The notes under the pieces were generated by a model that saw only the letters and a program-made list of their open reading frames with translations, was not told the origin of the DNA and made no database searches. DNA of 64,000 nucleotides from CBDDFN01 sp965227065 (GTDB taxonomy: Bacteria; Pseudomonadota; Alphaproteobacteria; SPJN01). The stretch spans positions 1-64,000 of the forward strand of contig CBDDFN010000016.1 in NCBI GenBank assembly GCA_965227065.1, written 5' to 3'. A program made the position numbers and the translations under genes. Positions 35,028 through 43,727 of the stretch are shown here, in pieces. Numbering within the stretch: position 1 is the first letter of the stretch; each line of letters opens with the position of its first letter.

Positions 35028-36392
35028 CTATTCGTTGCGCCCGGTTGAAATGGGCGGCGACCAGGCCGGGTCGGACGCCTCTCCCGGTGTCAAAACCTTG
35101 CGCTCATTCCGGCCGGTCAGATCAACCGAATACATGAAGCTGCGGCCACCCCGGCCCGCCCGGTCGGTCGGCTCGGTCCGGTAGAACATCAAAACCCGGC
35201 CATTGGGGGCCCAGGTTGGCCCTTCATTGTGGAAACTGTCGGCCAGCAAACGCTCACCCGACCCGTCCGGGCGGATGACACCAATGTAAAACGTGCCTCT
35301 GAGCTGTTTGGTAAAGGCAATCAGATCCCCGCGCGGCGACCAGACCGGCGTGTAATAACGGCCCTCCCCGAACGAGATGCGGTTCACATTGCCGCCGTCG
35401 CGGTCCATGACATAAAGCTGCGACGACCCACCCCGGTCGGAGTTAAAGACAATCCGCGCACCGTCCGGCGCATAGCTTGGCGAGGTATCAATGGCGGGAT
35501 TATCGGTCAGCCGCCGCATTTGGCGGGAGCGCAAATCCATCACATAAATATCGGAATTGCCGCGCTTGGACATCGACATGACGATTTTTTGCCCGTCGGG
35601 CGAAAAGCGCGGGGCAAAGTTCATATCGCCCAGATTGGACAACAATTCCTGCTGCTGGGTTTCCAGATCAAGAATATAGACCCGCACCTGATTGTTGCGG
35701 AACGCCATATAGGTGATTTCCTGACGGCTGGGCGAAAAGCGCGGCGTCAAAACCTGGTCTTCGCCATAGGTCAGATAGCGGTGATTGGCACCGTCCTGAT
35801 CCATAATCGCCAGCCGGTGAACCCGTTTGGGGCCTTTGGGGCCGCTTTCGGCAACATAGACGATGCGCGTGTCGAAATAGCCCCGTTCCCCGGTCAACCG
35901 TTCATAAATCGCATCGGCAATCAAATGGGCAACGCGCCGCCAATTGTCAGGCTGGGTGGCAATCGCCTTGCCGATTTCCTGGCTTTCAAGCGCAGTGTCC
36001 CACAAGCGGAATTCAGCTTTCAGGCGGCCATCGGCCAGCATCCGCACTTGCCCCGTCACAAGCGCATCGGCCCCGACCAGCCGCCAATCACCAAAGCGCG
36101 GCGTCAGCGCAATGCGGCTTGGGTCTTCAATATAGGCGTTGCGGTCGATGGCGCGGAATAGCCCCGTGCGTTCCAGGTCCGCGGTAATCACATCGGCAAT
36201 GCGCTGACCATAATCGGTTTCGTTGGGTTTGGACCCGTTGAGCGGCGTCACCGCAATCGGCAGCGGATTGACCGTCCCGCGCGTAATATCGATCTTCAGC
36301 ACCGCATGCGCAGGGCTGGTCCACAAAAAGGCACCCATAACCACAAAGGCGGTCCATTTGAGCAGCTTCATCATTTTGTTCAGACTTGCCAT
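35028..36392 (-). CDS. tolB: Tol-Pal system beta-propeller protein TolB
   Basis: A 454-residue periplasmic protein with signal peptide (KWTAFVVMGAFLWTSPAHA), an N-terminal alpha/beta domain (residues about 30-170) and a C-terminal six-bladed WD40-like propeller. The propeller blades show repeated FSPDGQKIVMSMSKRGNSDIYV, YAPDGARIVFNSDRGGSSQLYV and WSPRGDLIAFTKQ units. TolB binds Pal and links TolA with peptidoglycan. Only 45 bases separate its start from tolA. Confidence 0.96.
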   Translation of the reverse strand: MASLNKMMKLLKWTAFVVMGAFLWTSPAHAVLKIDITRGTVNPLPIAVTPLNGSKPNETDYGQRIADVITADLERTGLFRAIDRNAYIEDPSRIALTPRFGDWRLVGADALVTGQVRMLADGRLKAEFRLWDTALESQEIGKAIATQPDNWRRVAHLIADAIYERLTGERGYFDTRIVYVAESGPKGPKRVHRLAIMDQDGANHRYLTYGEDQVLTPRFSPSRQEITYMAFRNNQVRVYILDLETQQQELLSNLGDMNFAPRFSPDGQKIVMSMSKRGNSDIYVMDLRSRQMRRLTDNPAIDTSPSYAPDGARIVFNSDRGGSSQLYVMDRDGGNVNRISFGEGRYYTPVWSPRGDLIAFTKQLRGTFYIGVIRPDGSGERLLADSFHNEGPTWAPNGRVLMFYRTEPTDRAGRGGRSFMYSVDLTGRNERKVLTPGEASDPAWSPPISTGRNE

Positions 36393-36437
36393 TGGTTCGT
36401 CTCCACTCCCACGACCGTCTCCATCCCGAGCCCCAAT

Positions 36438-37289
36438 CTAACCCAGCAAGTCGCTGGGATCGAATGTCAGTTCTATTTCTCGCCATGCATCATACTTTTG
36501 TGGCGGAACTTTGAGCGGCGTACAGCGATGGATTGCCCGGAATGCGCTGTCGACAGCCACTTGGAAATAGCGACCATCGGGCGTGTTCAGCATTCCGCCA
36601 TTCAACAATTCCGGGGCCGCCATCAGGCTTCCATCCGGATTAAGCCTGATTCGGACCACAACTTTCAGTTTTTCTGCGTTTCGCGCTCCGGCCGGAATAT
36701 TCCAGCATTTGTAAAATTGCTGCCGAATGGCGTCGATTTCGCTGATCGACAATTGCGGCCCCTGCAACCGGCTGGTGGGCGCGGGCGCAGCCTGGGTTGG
36801 CTTCGCTTCGGGCTCAGGCTCCGCCGGGGGCGGTTCCTTGCGCGGGGTTTTGTCGATCAGGGCCGCGATCTCGTCGAGGTCAAAATCATCCTTTTCAGGC
36901 TCGGGCTTTTTCGGCTCCGGCTTGGGCTTGGGTTTGGGCTCAGGTTTTTTCGGTTCGGGCTTAGGCTCAGGCTTGGGTTTGGGCTTCGGCTCCGGCTTGG
37001 GCTCGGGTTTCGGCTTGGGCTCGGGCTTTGGTTCAGGTTTCGGCTTGGGCTCAGGCTTCGGTTTTGGTTTTTCCGGCTGAGGTTCGGGTTTGGGCTTGGG
37101 CGCTTCAGGCTTGGGTTTGGGCTTTTCAGCCTCTTTCTTCGCGGTCACCGTCTGCTCTGAAATAATCTCGATGGGGATGGCTTCAAACGCTTCAATCCTG
37201 CGGTCACGCTCAAACGGCAGGCCGATCAATGCGATCAGAACAACCGCAAGGTGCGCCAGCGCCGATGCTATAAGCGATGAGCGTTCCAT
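36438..37289 (-). CDS. tolA: TolA-like envelope-spanning protein
   Basis: A 283-residue protein with one N-terminal membrane helix (SLIASALAHLAVVLIALIGLPF), a long Lys/Pro/Glu region of PKPEPKPKPEP-type repeats (about residues 50-155), and a C-terminal globular domain resembling TolA domain III/TonB fold (FYKCWNIPAGARNAEKLKVVVRI). The extended rich region can span the periplasm. ATG 37289 follows GGAGAGGG; the upstream codons overlap tolR. It lies between tolR and tolB as expected. Confidence 0.9.
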   Translation of the reverse strand: MERSSLIASALAHLAVVLIALIGLPFERDRRIEAFEAIPIEIISEQTVTAKKEAEKPKPKPEAPKPKPEPQPEKPKPKPEPKPKPEPKPEPKPKPEPKPEPKPKPKPEPKPEPKKPEPKPKPKPEPKKPEPEKDDFDLDEIAALIDKTPRKEPPPAEPEPEAKPTQAAPAPTSRLQGPQLSISEIDAIRQQFYKCWNIPAGARNAEKLKVVVRIRLNPDGSLMAAPELLNGGMLNTPDGRYFQVAVDSAFRAIHRCTPLKVPPQKYDAWREIELTFDPSDLLG

Positions 37290-37305
37290 CCCTCTCCTCG
37301 ACCGG

Positions 37306-37737
37306 TTACCGTTCGGCTGCGTCGTGAACCAGGGCAACCTTGGTAAAGCCCGCCTGGTTCAGCAGGCCCATCACAACCGCCACCCGGCCATATTCCACCT
37401 GATCATCCCCGCGCACATAGATGCGGGCATCCTGCTTGCCTTTGGAAATGGCAACCAGCTTGGGCACCAGTTCTTTCAGAGCAATTTTGGTTTCCTGCAG
37501 ATAGACATCGCCCGATTTCTGAATCGAAATCGTCAAGGGCTCGGTTTCTTCGGTGATCGCACCGGCCTGCGTATCAGGCAAATCAACCGCCACGCCGACG
37601 GTCAGCAACGGCGCGGCCACCATAAACACAATCAGCAAAACCAGCATGACATCGACAAGCGGCGTCACATTGATTTCCGACATGGGCCGATGGTTCCGGC
37701 GGGTCCGCGATGTACCGGCAATGATATGACCAGCCAT
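37306..37737 (-). CDS. tolR: Tol-Pal system protein TolR
   Basis: A 143-residue ExbD/TolR protein. A single N-terminal helix, VTPLVDVMLVLLIVFMVAAPLLTVG, contains the conserved Asp of the proton channel, and the periplasmic domain ends in MGLLNQAGFTKVALVHD. It forms the proton-driven motor with TolQ. The ATG overlaps the tolQ stop by one base. Confidence 0.96.
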   Translation of the reverse strand: MAGHIIAGTSRTRRNHRPMSEINVTPLVDVMLVLLIVFMVAAPLLTVGVAVDLPDTQAGAITEETEPLTISIQKSGDVYLQETKIALKELVPKLVAISKGKQDARIYVRGDDQVEYGRVAVVMGLLNQAGFTKVALVHDAAER

Positions 37738-38444
37738 TACGGACCACCGTCAATCTGGCGGGTCACGATGGTGGTGAATTCTTCGCTGAACCCTTCAAGG
37801 CGGCCCGCATAGCGGCCCAGATCACCCGAAAACTTGTTGTAGGCCATCACAGCTGGGATCGCCGCAATCAGGCCAAGCGCGGTTGCAAACAAAGCCTCGG
37901 CAATACCGGGCGCAACCACAGCAAGGCTCGTATTGCGCGAAATCGCAATATCCTGAAAGGCGTTCATAATGCCCCACACCGTGCCAAACAGGCCAATGAA
38001 CGGCGCGGTTGAACCCACCGTGGCCAGGAAGCCCAGATAGCGTTCCAGCCGCTCCATCTCGCGGTTGAGCGTCAACACCATCTGTTTGTGCACCCGGTCC
38101 CCCAGGCCCGGCTTGAGCCCGCCTTTTTCGGTCGAGCGCTGCCATTCCTTCATCCCGGCGACAAACATCCGCTCCATGGGTGAGCCTGGGTCCATCGACA
38201 CACGCTCATACAGCACATCAAGCGGACGGCCCGACCAGAAATCACTTTCAAAATCCGACGTCTGCGACGAGGTTTTGCGAATGTTCCGCCACTTGTCAAA
38301 AATGATCGCCCAACACCAGATCGAGGCGCCGATCAAGGCCAGCATGACAAGTTTGACGGTAATTGAGGCTGACATGAACATGCCCCAGATTGAAAAATCC
38401 GGCATGTTCCCGCCCAGACTTTGCTGGACCAGTTCTGTTTCCAT
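37737..38444 (-). CDS. tolQ: Tol-Pal system protein TolQ
   Basis: A 235-residue MotA/TolQ/ExbB-family channel protein with three membrane helices (near residues 22-42, 140-165 and 175-198). The motif PFIGLFGTVWGIMNAFQDIA and APGIAEALFATALGLIAAIPAVMAY are the proton-channel helices. It is the first gene of tolQRAB-pal-cpoB, after a 116-base gap from ybgC. Confidence 0.96.
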   Translation of the reverse strand: METELVQQSLGGNMPDFSIWGMFMSASITVKLVMLALIGASIWCWAIIFDKWRNIRKTSSQTSDFESDFWSGRPLDVLYERVSMDPGSPMERMFVAGMKEWQRSTEKGGLKPGLGDRVHKQMVLTLNREMERLERYLGFLATVGSTAPFIGLFGTVWGIMNAFQDIAISRNTSLAVVAPGIAEALFATALGLIAAIPAVMAYNKFSGDLGRYAGRLEGFSEEFTTIVTRQIDGGP

Positions 38445-38478
38445 GTCCCATCCCTTATGGCGAGCCGTGAAGTAAGAT

Positions 38479-38499
38479 GTGCACCTTGTTACGGTGCAC
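38479..38499. promoter_or_regulatory. Inverted repeat between ybgC and tolQ
   Basis: GTGCACC (38479-38485) and GGTGCAC (38493-38499) form a seven-base-pair stem with a seven-base loop in the ybgC-tolQ gap. It may act in the tolQ leader or as a weak terminator after ybgC; there is no U-tract to settle this. Confidence 0.35.
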
Positions 38500-38560
38500 T
38501 GTCACCGTCAATCGTGGCAGATTTGCGGCACTTTTGGGTAGAGCCGAGATCGCGGCCCAA

Positions 38561-39016
38561 TCACGCATCCTGGAGGCGTTTGAGCGCTTCGCGTGCCTCG
38601 GCGGGCAGCCGCTGGGGGCGGCCCAGATCATTGATGCAGGCGGCCTTGACCACCAGACGGGCGAGAATTTCACCGTCTTTGGTGATCTCCTGACGCATAT
38701 CGAGCCGCGCGCCCGACACACGGTCGGCATAGGTTTTGATCAGCAATTCATCATCGACCCGGGCGGGTTTGACGAAATCAATCTCAAGGCGCTGAATCGT
38801 AAAGTAAATCGGCGGGTCCTGTGTAGCGAGCTCATGGTGATGCACGCCCGCCATACGCAAAAAATCGCTGCGGCCGCGTTCGGCAAAGCGCAGATAATTG
38901 GCGTGATAGACGATGCCCGACAGGTCGGTGTCTTCAAAATAAACCCGCACCGGTAATAAATGACACGTGCCGTCAAAACGGCCGGCGGTTGGCTTGTCTT
39001 CGATCAACTCGCTCAC
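38561..39016 (-). CDS. ybgC: Acyl-CoA thioesterase YbgC
   Basis: A 151-residue hot-dog-fold thioesterase. The signature VYFEDTDLSGIVYHANYLRFAERGRSDFLR carries the catalytic Asp. It hydrolyses acyl-CoA thioesters and is commonly the first gene associated with the Tol-Pal cluster. The GTG start overlaps the ruvB stop by four bases (GTGA), so it is coupled to the Ruv operon here, with a 116-base gap before tolQ. Confidence 0.95.
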   Translation of the reverse strand: MSELIEDKPTAGRFDGTCHLLPVRVYFEDTDLSGIVYHANYLRFAERGRSDFLRMAGVHHHELATQDPPIYFTIQRLEIDFVKPARVDDELLIKTYADRVSGARLDMRQEITKDGEILARLVVKAACINDLGRPQRLPAEAREALKRLQDA

Positions 39017-40050
39017 TCACCTTCTCCCAGATCCAGTTCCGGTGCCACAGCCCGTCCCGGCACTGTAAGGCCCAAATGTTTAAACGCCTTGTCGGTCAGC
39101 ATGCGACCTCTTGGCGTTCTTTGCACAAAAGCCTGCTGAATGAGATAGGGCTCGATAATGTCTTCAATGGCGTCGCGCGGCTCCGACAGGGCGGCCGCCA
39201 GCGTGTCGGCGCCGACCGGCCCGCCGCCATAATCAAGCGCAATCGCACTTAAATAGCGGTGATCCATGGCATCAAGCCCCAGCGCATCGACGGCCAAACG
39301 GGTCAGGCCCTTGTCGGCGGCAGCCTTGTCCACCAGCGTCACCCCGTCGACCGAGGCGAAATCACGAACCCGGCGCAGCAGCCGGCCCGCCACACGGGGC
39401 GTGCCCCGCGCCCGGCGGGCAATTTCAAGCGCCCCGTCATCTGACATGTCGAGCCCCAGCACCGACGCGCCGCGCCGGACAATGCGCACCAGCTCATCGG
39501 GCTGATAAAATTCAAGCCGGGTGGGAATGCCGAAGCGGTCGCGCAACGGCGTGGTCAACAGGCCCGACCGGGTTGTCGCGCCCACCAGTGTGAAGGGCGG
39601 CAGATCGATTTTGACCGACCGGGCGGCCGGTCCCTCGCCGATCATCAGATCAAGCTCAAAATCCTCCATGGCGGGATAGAGAATTTCTTCGACCGCGGGC
39701 GACAGGCGATGGATTTCGTCAATGAACAGCACATCGCGCGCTTCCAAATTGGTCAGAAGCGCGGCCAAATCACCCGCTTTGGCAATCACCGGGCCTGATG
39801 TGGCCTTGAAGCCGACACCCAGTTCGCGCGCCACAATCTGGGCCAGCGTCGTCTTGCCCAGCCCCGGCGGGCCATGCAGCAAGACATGATCGAGCGCATC
39901 GCCGCGCTTCTTGGCGGCCTCAATGAAAATCTGAAGGTTTTCGCGCGCCGTCTTCTGGCCGATAAAGTCCGCCAGAAATTGCGGCCGCATATGCGCTTCG
40001 GAATGATCTTCCTCGCGCGTCTCGGGGCTGACGATCCGCTCTTCACTCAT
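39013..40050 (-). CDS. ruvB: Holliday junction branch migration ATPase RuvB
   Basis: A 345-residue AAA+ motor. Walker A is LLHGPPGLGKTTLAQIVA, Walker B VLFIDEIHRLSP, sensor 1 lies in PFTLVGATTRSGLL, and the C-terminal winged helix ends in RTPRGRMLTDKAFKHLGL. It drives branch migration with RuvA. The gene overlaps ruvA and ybgC by four bases each. Confidence 0.98.
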   Translation of the reverse strand: MSEERIVSPETREEDHSEAHMRPQFLADFIGQKTARENLQIFIEAAKKRGDALDHVLLHGPPGLGKTTLAQIVARELGVGFKATSGPVIAKAGDLAALLTNLEARDVLFIDEIHRLSPAVEEILYPAMEDFELDLMIGEGPAARSVKIDLPPFTLVGATTRSGLLTTPLRDRFGIPTRLEFYQPDELVRIVRRGASVLGLDMSDDGALEIARRARGTPRVAGRLLRRVRDFASVDGVTLVDKAAADKGLTRLAVDALGLDAMDHRYLSAIALDYGGGPVGADTLAAALSEPRDAIEDIIEPYLIQQAFVQRTPRGRMLTDKAFKHLGLTVPGRAVAPELDLGEGE

Positions 40051-40652
40051 GGCGCCAACTCCCGCAAGGCCGCGCGGATAACACCATCAAGCGGCGCGTC
40101 CGCTCCCAAAGCCTCTGCCGCAACCGCAACGGCGCGGGCGGCGTCCTGATCGCGATACCCCAGATTGATCAACGCCGACAAAGCCTCAGACCGGACCCCG
40201 CTTTGCGGCGCTGGCGCCCCATCAGCGGAAGGCGATGCGATGTGAAGCGTGGCGGGCACCTTGTCTTTAAGCTCGGTCACAATGCGCTGGGCAAGCTTGG
40301 GCCCCACCCCTTGCGCACGGCCCACCATCGCCTTGTCCTGCGCGGCCACAGCAGACGCCAGATCATGGGTGGAAAGCGTTGCAAGAATTTGCAGCGCCAC
40401 GCGCGCGCCAACCCCCTGGACGGTTTGCAGCAGATTGAACCAGTCGCGGTCGGCGGGACTGAAAAAACCGTAGAGATGGATATGATCTTCGCGCACATGG
40501 GTTTCGATGTGCAGCGTGATCGCCTCGCCCACACCTGGCAGGCGGCTCAAGGTCGAGCTGGCGCAAAACACCAGATAGCCCACACCGTTTACATCGATGA
40601 TCGCGCGGTCATCGCCAAGCTCTGCGACGATGCCCTTCAAAAGTGCGATCAT
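40047..40652 (-). CDS. ruvA: Holliday junction branch migration protein RuvA
   Basis: A 201-residue protein with an OB-fold start (MIALLKGIVAELGDDRAIIDVNGVGYLVF), a helix-hairpin-helix centre (LLQTVQGVGARVALQIL, GVGPKLAQRIVTELKDK) and a C-terminal domain for RuvB binding. It tetramerises on Holliday junctions. It overlaps ruvC and ruvB by four bases each. Confidence 0.97.
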   Translation of the reverse strand: MIALLKGIVAELGDDRAIIDVNGVGYLVFCASSTLSRLPGVGEAITLHIETHVREDHIHLYGFFSPADRDWFNLLQTVQGVGARVALQILATLSTHDLASAVAAQDKAMVGRAQGVGPKLAQRIVTELKDKVPATLHIASPSADGAPAPQSGVRSEALSALINLGYRDQDAARAVAVAAEALGADAPLDGVIRAALRELAP

Positions 40653-41185
40653 AGCGGGGATGACGCCCCCTGCTCTTGCGCGGCGACCTGTTCTTCGAGA
40701 TTAACACCGCCGCGATGATGGGCGTGGCAAATGGCAATGGCGAGCGCATCGGCGGCGTCTGAATTGGCGATCTGCACGCCGGGCAGCAACACGCCGATCA
40801 TATGGCCGACCTGACCTTTTTCGGCATGGCCCGCGCCGACCACGGATTTCTTGACCGCATTGGGTGCATATTCCGCCACAGACAAGCCGAACTCCGCCGG
40901 GGCGAGAAGCGCAATACCCCGCGCCTGACCCAGTTTGAGCGTTCCGGCAGGGTCCTTGTTCACAAAGGTCTGTTCGACCGCCGCTTCGGCCGGTTCCCAT
41001 TCCTGAAGCACCGCCATCAACCCGTTTTTCAGCGACAACAGACGTTGGGCCAGCGGTTCGCGCGCATCAGATTTCACAATGCCATTGGCGACGTGCTTGA
41101 GCTTGCTGCCTTCGCTGTCAATGATGCCCCAGCCGGTGCGGCGCAAGCCGGGATCAATACCGATGATGCGGATGGGTCCGGTCAT
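40649..41185 (-). CDS. ruvC: Holliday junction resolvase RuvC
   Basis: A 178-residue endonuclease cutting Holliday junctions. RIIGIDPGLRRTGWG holds the first catalytic Asp, VEQTFVNKDPAGTLKLGQARG the Glu, and the C-terminal DAADALAIAICHAH the remaining acidic pair. First of the ruvCAB genes; it overlaps yebC by four bases. Confidence 0.97.
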   Translation of the reverse strand: MTGPIRIIGIDPGLRRTGWGIIDSEGSKLKHVANGIVKSDAREPLAQRLLSLKNGLMAVLQEWEPAEAAVEQTFVNKDPAGTLKLGQARGIALLAPAEFGLSVAEYAPNAVKKSVVGAGHAEKGQVGHMIGVLLPGVQIANSDAADALAIAICHAHHRGGVNLEEQVAAQEQGASSPL

Positions 41186-41931
41186 GCTGCGCTCAACTTC
41201 TCCATGGTCTCATCGTCAATGTCGAAATTGGCGTAGACATTTTGCACATCATCATTGTCTTCAAGCACATCAATGAGCTTGAGCAGCGTGGTTGCCGTTG
41301 CTTCATCAACCGGGGTTGTGGTGGTCGGGCGGAAGGTCAGTTTCGCGGTGGCAGGCTCGCCCAGCGCGTCTTCCAGGCCCTTCAGAACTTCGTGCAGCGC
41401 ATCGGCTGCGCAGATGATTTCATGCTCTTCCTCGCCGGTTTCGCATTCCTCGGCCCCGGCTTCGAGGGCGGCTTCAAACACGGTTTCGGCGTCGCCGGCG
41501 TCCAGCTTGTACGTGATCTGGCCGACCTGGTCGAACATGAAGGCGACCGAGCCGCTTTCGCCCAGATTGCCGCCATTTTTGGTGAAAGCCGAGCGCACTT
41601 CACCGGCGGTGCGGTTGCGATTGTCGGTCATCGCCTCGATGATGACGGCAACCCCGCCGGGCCCATAGCCTTCATAGCGGATTTCTTCATACTCATCGCC
41701 CTCGCCGCCCATCGCTTTCTTGATGGCGCGTTCGATATTGTCCTTGGGCATGGACTGGCCGCGCGCGGTGTTGACCGCCAGGCGCAGGCGCGGGTTTTTG
41801 TCGGGATCGGGGTCGCCCATCTTGGCGGCGATGGTGATCTCTTTGGACAGTTTTGAGAACAGCTTGGACCGCTTGGCATCCTGAGCGCCTTTGCGGTGCA
41901 TGATGTTCTTGAATTTTGAGTGGCCGGCCAT
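41182..41931 (-). CDS. yebC: YebC/PmpR family DNA-binding regulatory protein
   Basis: A 249-residue protein of the TACO1/YebC family starting MAGHSKFKNIMHRKGAQDAKRSKLFSKLSKEI. The GYGPGGVAVIIEAMTDNRNRT segment is characteristic. Members bind nucleic acid; both transcriptional roles and help in translating proline-rich stretches have been reported. It is the customary neighbour of ruvC and overlaps it by four bases. Confidence 0.96.
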   Translation of the reverse strand: MAGHSKFKNIMHRKGAQDAKRSKLFSKLSKEITIAAKMGDPDPDKNPRLRLAVNTARGQSMPKDNIERAIKKAMGGEGDEYEEIRYEGYGPGGVAVIIEAMTDNRNRTAGEVRSAFTKNGGNLGESGSVAFMFDQVGQITYKLDAGDAETVFEAALEAGAEECETGEEEHEIICAADALHEVLKGLEDALGEPATAKLTFRPTTTTPVDEATATTLLKLIDVLEDNDDVQNVYANFDIDDETMEKLSAA

Positions 41932-41984
41932 ACGCGCCCCCCATATCTCGGTTCAGTCAAATGACGGGTAGTCCCACCCTATAC

Positions 41985-42019
41985 AAAAGAAGAACGGGCG
42001 GCGGAAGCCCCCCCGCCCC
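41985..42019 (-). terminator. Putative intrinsic terminator before yebC
   Basis: GGGCGG (41996-42001) pairs with CCGCCC (42013-42018). On the minus strand the stem is followed by GTTCTTCTTTTG, a T-rich tail. It likely ends the transcript of the YmdB-like gene, with yebC-ruvCAB starting from a promoter in the remaining gap. Confidence 0.55.
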
Positions 42020-42039
42020 ACTTCCTCAGGCTGGACTGG

Positions 42040-42855
42040 TTAGAAATCGGGCCAATGTTCCTGCAGCGAACCGCCGGTCCGCAGGGGCGACAGGCGTTTG
42101 GTCAGCCCGGTTTGATCGTCGGTTTCAATAAACAGGCCCGACAGGGTCGCTTCGCCCTCGGCCGGTGAGAACCGCCCGCCTTGCTGGCCCTCCACCATCC
42201 GGCGCAAGGGTTCATCGGTTTTCATGCCGATGACCGACACATAATCCCCGCACATGCCCGCATCCGACATAAAGCCGGTGCCGCCGGGCAGGATCTGGCA
42301 ATCGGCGGTCGGCACGTGAGTGTGAGTGCCGACAACAGCGGAGACTTTGCCGTCAACATACCAGCCGAAGGTCATCTTCTCAGCCGTCGCCTCGCCATGG
42401 AAATCAACCAGAATGGCATCGGCATGCTTGCCCAGAATATGGCCGTTCATCACCTCGCCCATGGTTTTGAACGGGTCGTCGAGCTTTTCCATGAAGACAA
42501 TGCCCATCACATTGATGACGGCGAGACGCTGGCCTTTTCTGGTTTCATAAATGCCGGTGCCAAAGCCCGGTGCATCTTCAACATAGTTGATGGGGCGCAG
42601 CAGACGGGGTTCATCCCCCATGAAATCCTTGGCTTCGCGCTGGTCATAGACATGATTGCCGGAGGTCAGCACATCAATGCCACACGCAAACAGCTCATCA
42701 GCGATCTTACGGGTGATACCGAAGCCACCGGCAGCGTTTTCACAGTTGACGACAACCATGTCGGGCTTGAGCCGGTCGCGCAATTCGCCCATGCGGGCCA
42801 GGACCGCCTTGCGGCCCGAACGTCCAACAATATCACCCAGAAACAGTATGCGCAT
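42040..42855 (-). CDS. YmdB/TIGR00282 family metallophosphoesterase
   Basis: A 271-residue phosphodiesterase. MRILFLGDIVGRSGRKAV has the first metal Asp; VNCENAAGGFGIT, TSGNHVYDQREAKDF and VGTHTHVPTADCQIL carry further metal ligands. YmdB-type enzymes hydrolyse cyclic nucleotides in other bacteria. ATG 42855 gives the usual start; a GTG at 42864 would add three residues. It overlaps the cyclo-ligase gene by 23 bases. Confidence 0.93.
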   Translation of the reverse strand: MRILFLGDIVGRSGRKAVLARMGELRDRLKPDMVVVNCENAAGGFGITRKIADELFACGIDVLTSGNHVYDQREAKDFMGDEPRLLRPINYVEDAPGFGTGIYETRKGQRLAVINVMGIVFMEKLDDPFKTMGEVMNGHILGKHADAILVDFHGEATAEKMTFGWYVDGKVSAVVGTHTHVPTADCQILPGGTGFMSDAGMCGDYVSVIGMKTDEPLRRMVEGQQGGRFSPAEGEATLSGLFIETDDQTGLTKRLSPLRTGGSLQEHWPDF

Positions 42856-43402
42856 GCGGCTCACATCGGATCAGACGGCTTGGCGTCAGAACAAAATCAA
42901 GGGCTTGGTCATGCGCCTCGCGCGGCACACTGTCAAGCAATTGCCCGTCATAGGCGAGACCCACGCTGATACACGCATGGCGCTCAAGCGTGCGGTCATA
43001 AAAACCACCGCCATAGCCCAACCGCCCGCCTGACCGGTCAGCCGCCAGCAGTGGCACAAGAACAATGTCAGGTGTAAGCACCGGATTGTCCGGCGCGGGT
43101 TGACGCGTCTTGAATGGGCCCTCAACCAGCCTGTCACCGGGCTCATAAGCCACAAAGAGCAAGGGCGCATCAGGCGCTCCGATTGCGGGCAAACACAGGC
43201 GCGCGCCCGCCTTGTGCGCCGCAGCCAGAAGCGGGGCCGGATCAAGCTCATGGTTCATCGCGGCATAGCCCGCCACCACGCGCGTCGCGGGGGAAAATTC
43301 TTGCAGGAACAATTGGATCATCGCTGCGGGATCAACCGGCGCTGCAGCCGCCCGCAGCGCTTTCATCTTCTCGCGAAGTTCTGATTTGCTCTGTTGAGAC
43401 AC
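42833..43402 (-). CDS. fau: 5-formyltetrahydrofolate cyclo-ligase
   Basis: A 189-residue enzyme turning 5-formyl-THF into 5,10-methenyl-THF with ATP. The C-terminal signature LLAADRSGGRLGYGGGFYDRTL forms the ATP-binding loop. The GTG start at 43402 gives MSQQSKSELREKMKAL. Its place directly after the 6S RNA gene, with zapA upstream, is the standard proteobacterial layout for this gene. Confidence 0.95.
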   Translation of the reverse strand: MSQQSKSELREKMKALRAAAAPVDPAAMIQLFLQEFSPATRVVAGYAAMNHELDPAPLLAAAHKAGARLCLPAIGAPDAPLLFVAYEPGDRLVEGPFKTRQPAPDNPVLTPDIVLVPLLAADRSGGRLGYGGGFYDRTLERHACISVGLAYDGQLLDSVPREAHDQALDFVLTPSRLIRCEPHAHTVSG

Positions 43403-43417
43403 GGTCCCTCACACATC

Positions 43418-43534
43418 GTCATTCCGGGGCGAACCGACAAACCCGTTTGTCGTTCGAACCCGGAATCTGAAGCCCGCACTGCCTCGCCGGTCATCAGATC
43501 CCGGATATTTCGTTTCACGAAATTCCGGGATGAC
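43418..43534. repeat. Palindromic intergenic repeat, copy B
   Basis: A 117-base element between the 6S RNA gene and fau. Inverted ends are GTCATTCCGG (43418-43427) and CCGGGATGAC (43525-43534). Inside are ACAAAC/GTTTGT (43437-43450), AACCCGGAATCTGA (43457-43470) against TCAGATCCCGG (43494-43504), and a tight hairpin ATTTCGT/ACGAAAT (43507-43523). The AACCCGG-ATCTGA motif is shared with copy A. Confidence 0.78.
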
Positions 43535-43552
43535 GGGTTTGAAGACGTGGGA

Positions 43553-43716
43553 GGCGGAGCCACCTGCGCCGTGCCGCGTATAAACATCCTCGTGAACCTG
43601 CATCAGCAGGTGGGCGCCGTGAATGCCAAGGACCACGGTCCAAGGCAGGGACAGCTCCCGAGAGAAGTTTAAGGTCCCGGGGATGAAAGTGCGTCACGCA
43701 CGCTGCAGCGTCCGCC
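43553..43716 (-). ncRNA. ssrS: 6S RNA
   Basis: About 164 bases on the minus strand between zapA and fau, the classic 6S RNA site in Proteobacteria. The proposed ends pair as GGCGGA (43716-43711) with TCCGCC (43558-43553). A terminal hairpin at 43646-43625 reads GGACC/GGTCC inside GCC/GGC with symmetric TT internal loops, and larger unpaired stretches lie between, as expected for the open-promoter mimic. 6S RNA binds RNA polymerase holoenzyme in stationary phase. Exact ends are estimates. Confidence 0.7.
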
Positions 43717-43727
43717 AGACAATCAAG

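Noticed and set aside
36600..37120. Short repeats in tolA considered as a CRISPR array
   Set aside because: The repeats encode PKPEP units in a continuous reading frame; there are no spacers of constant length and no cas genes.
36306..37160. A 284-codon plus-strand frame rich in Gly, Leu, Phe and Arg repeats
   Set aside because: It is the antisense reading of the Pro/Lys/Glu repeat region of the TolA-like gene; no start context or known family fits.
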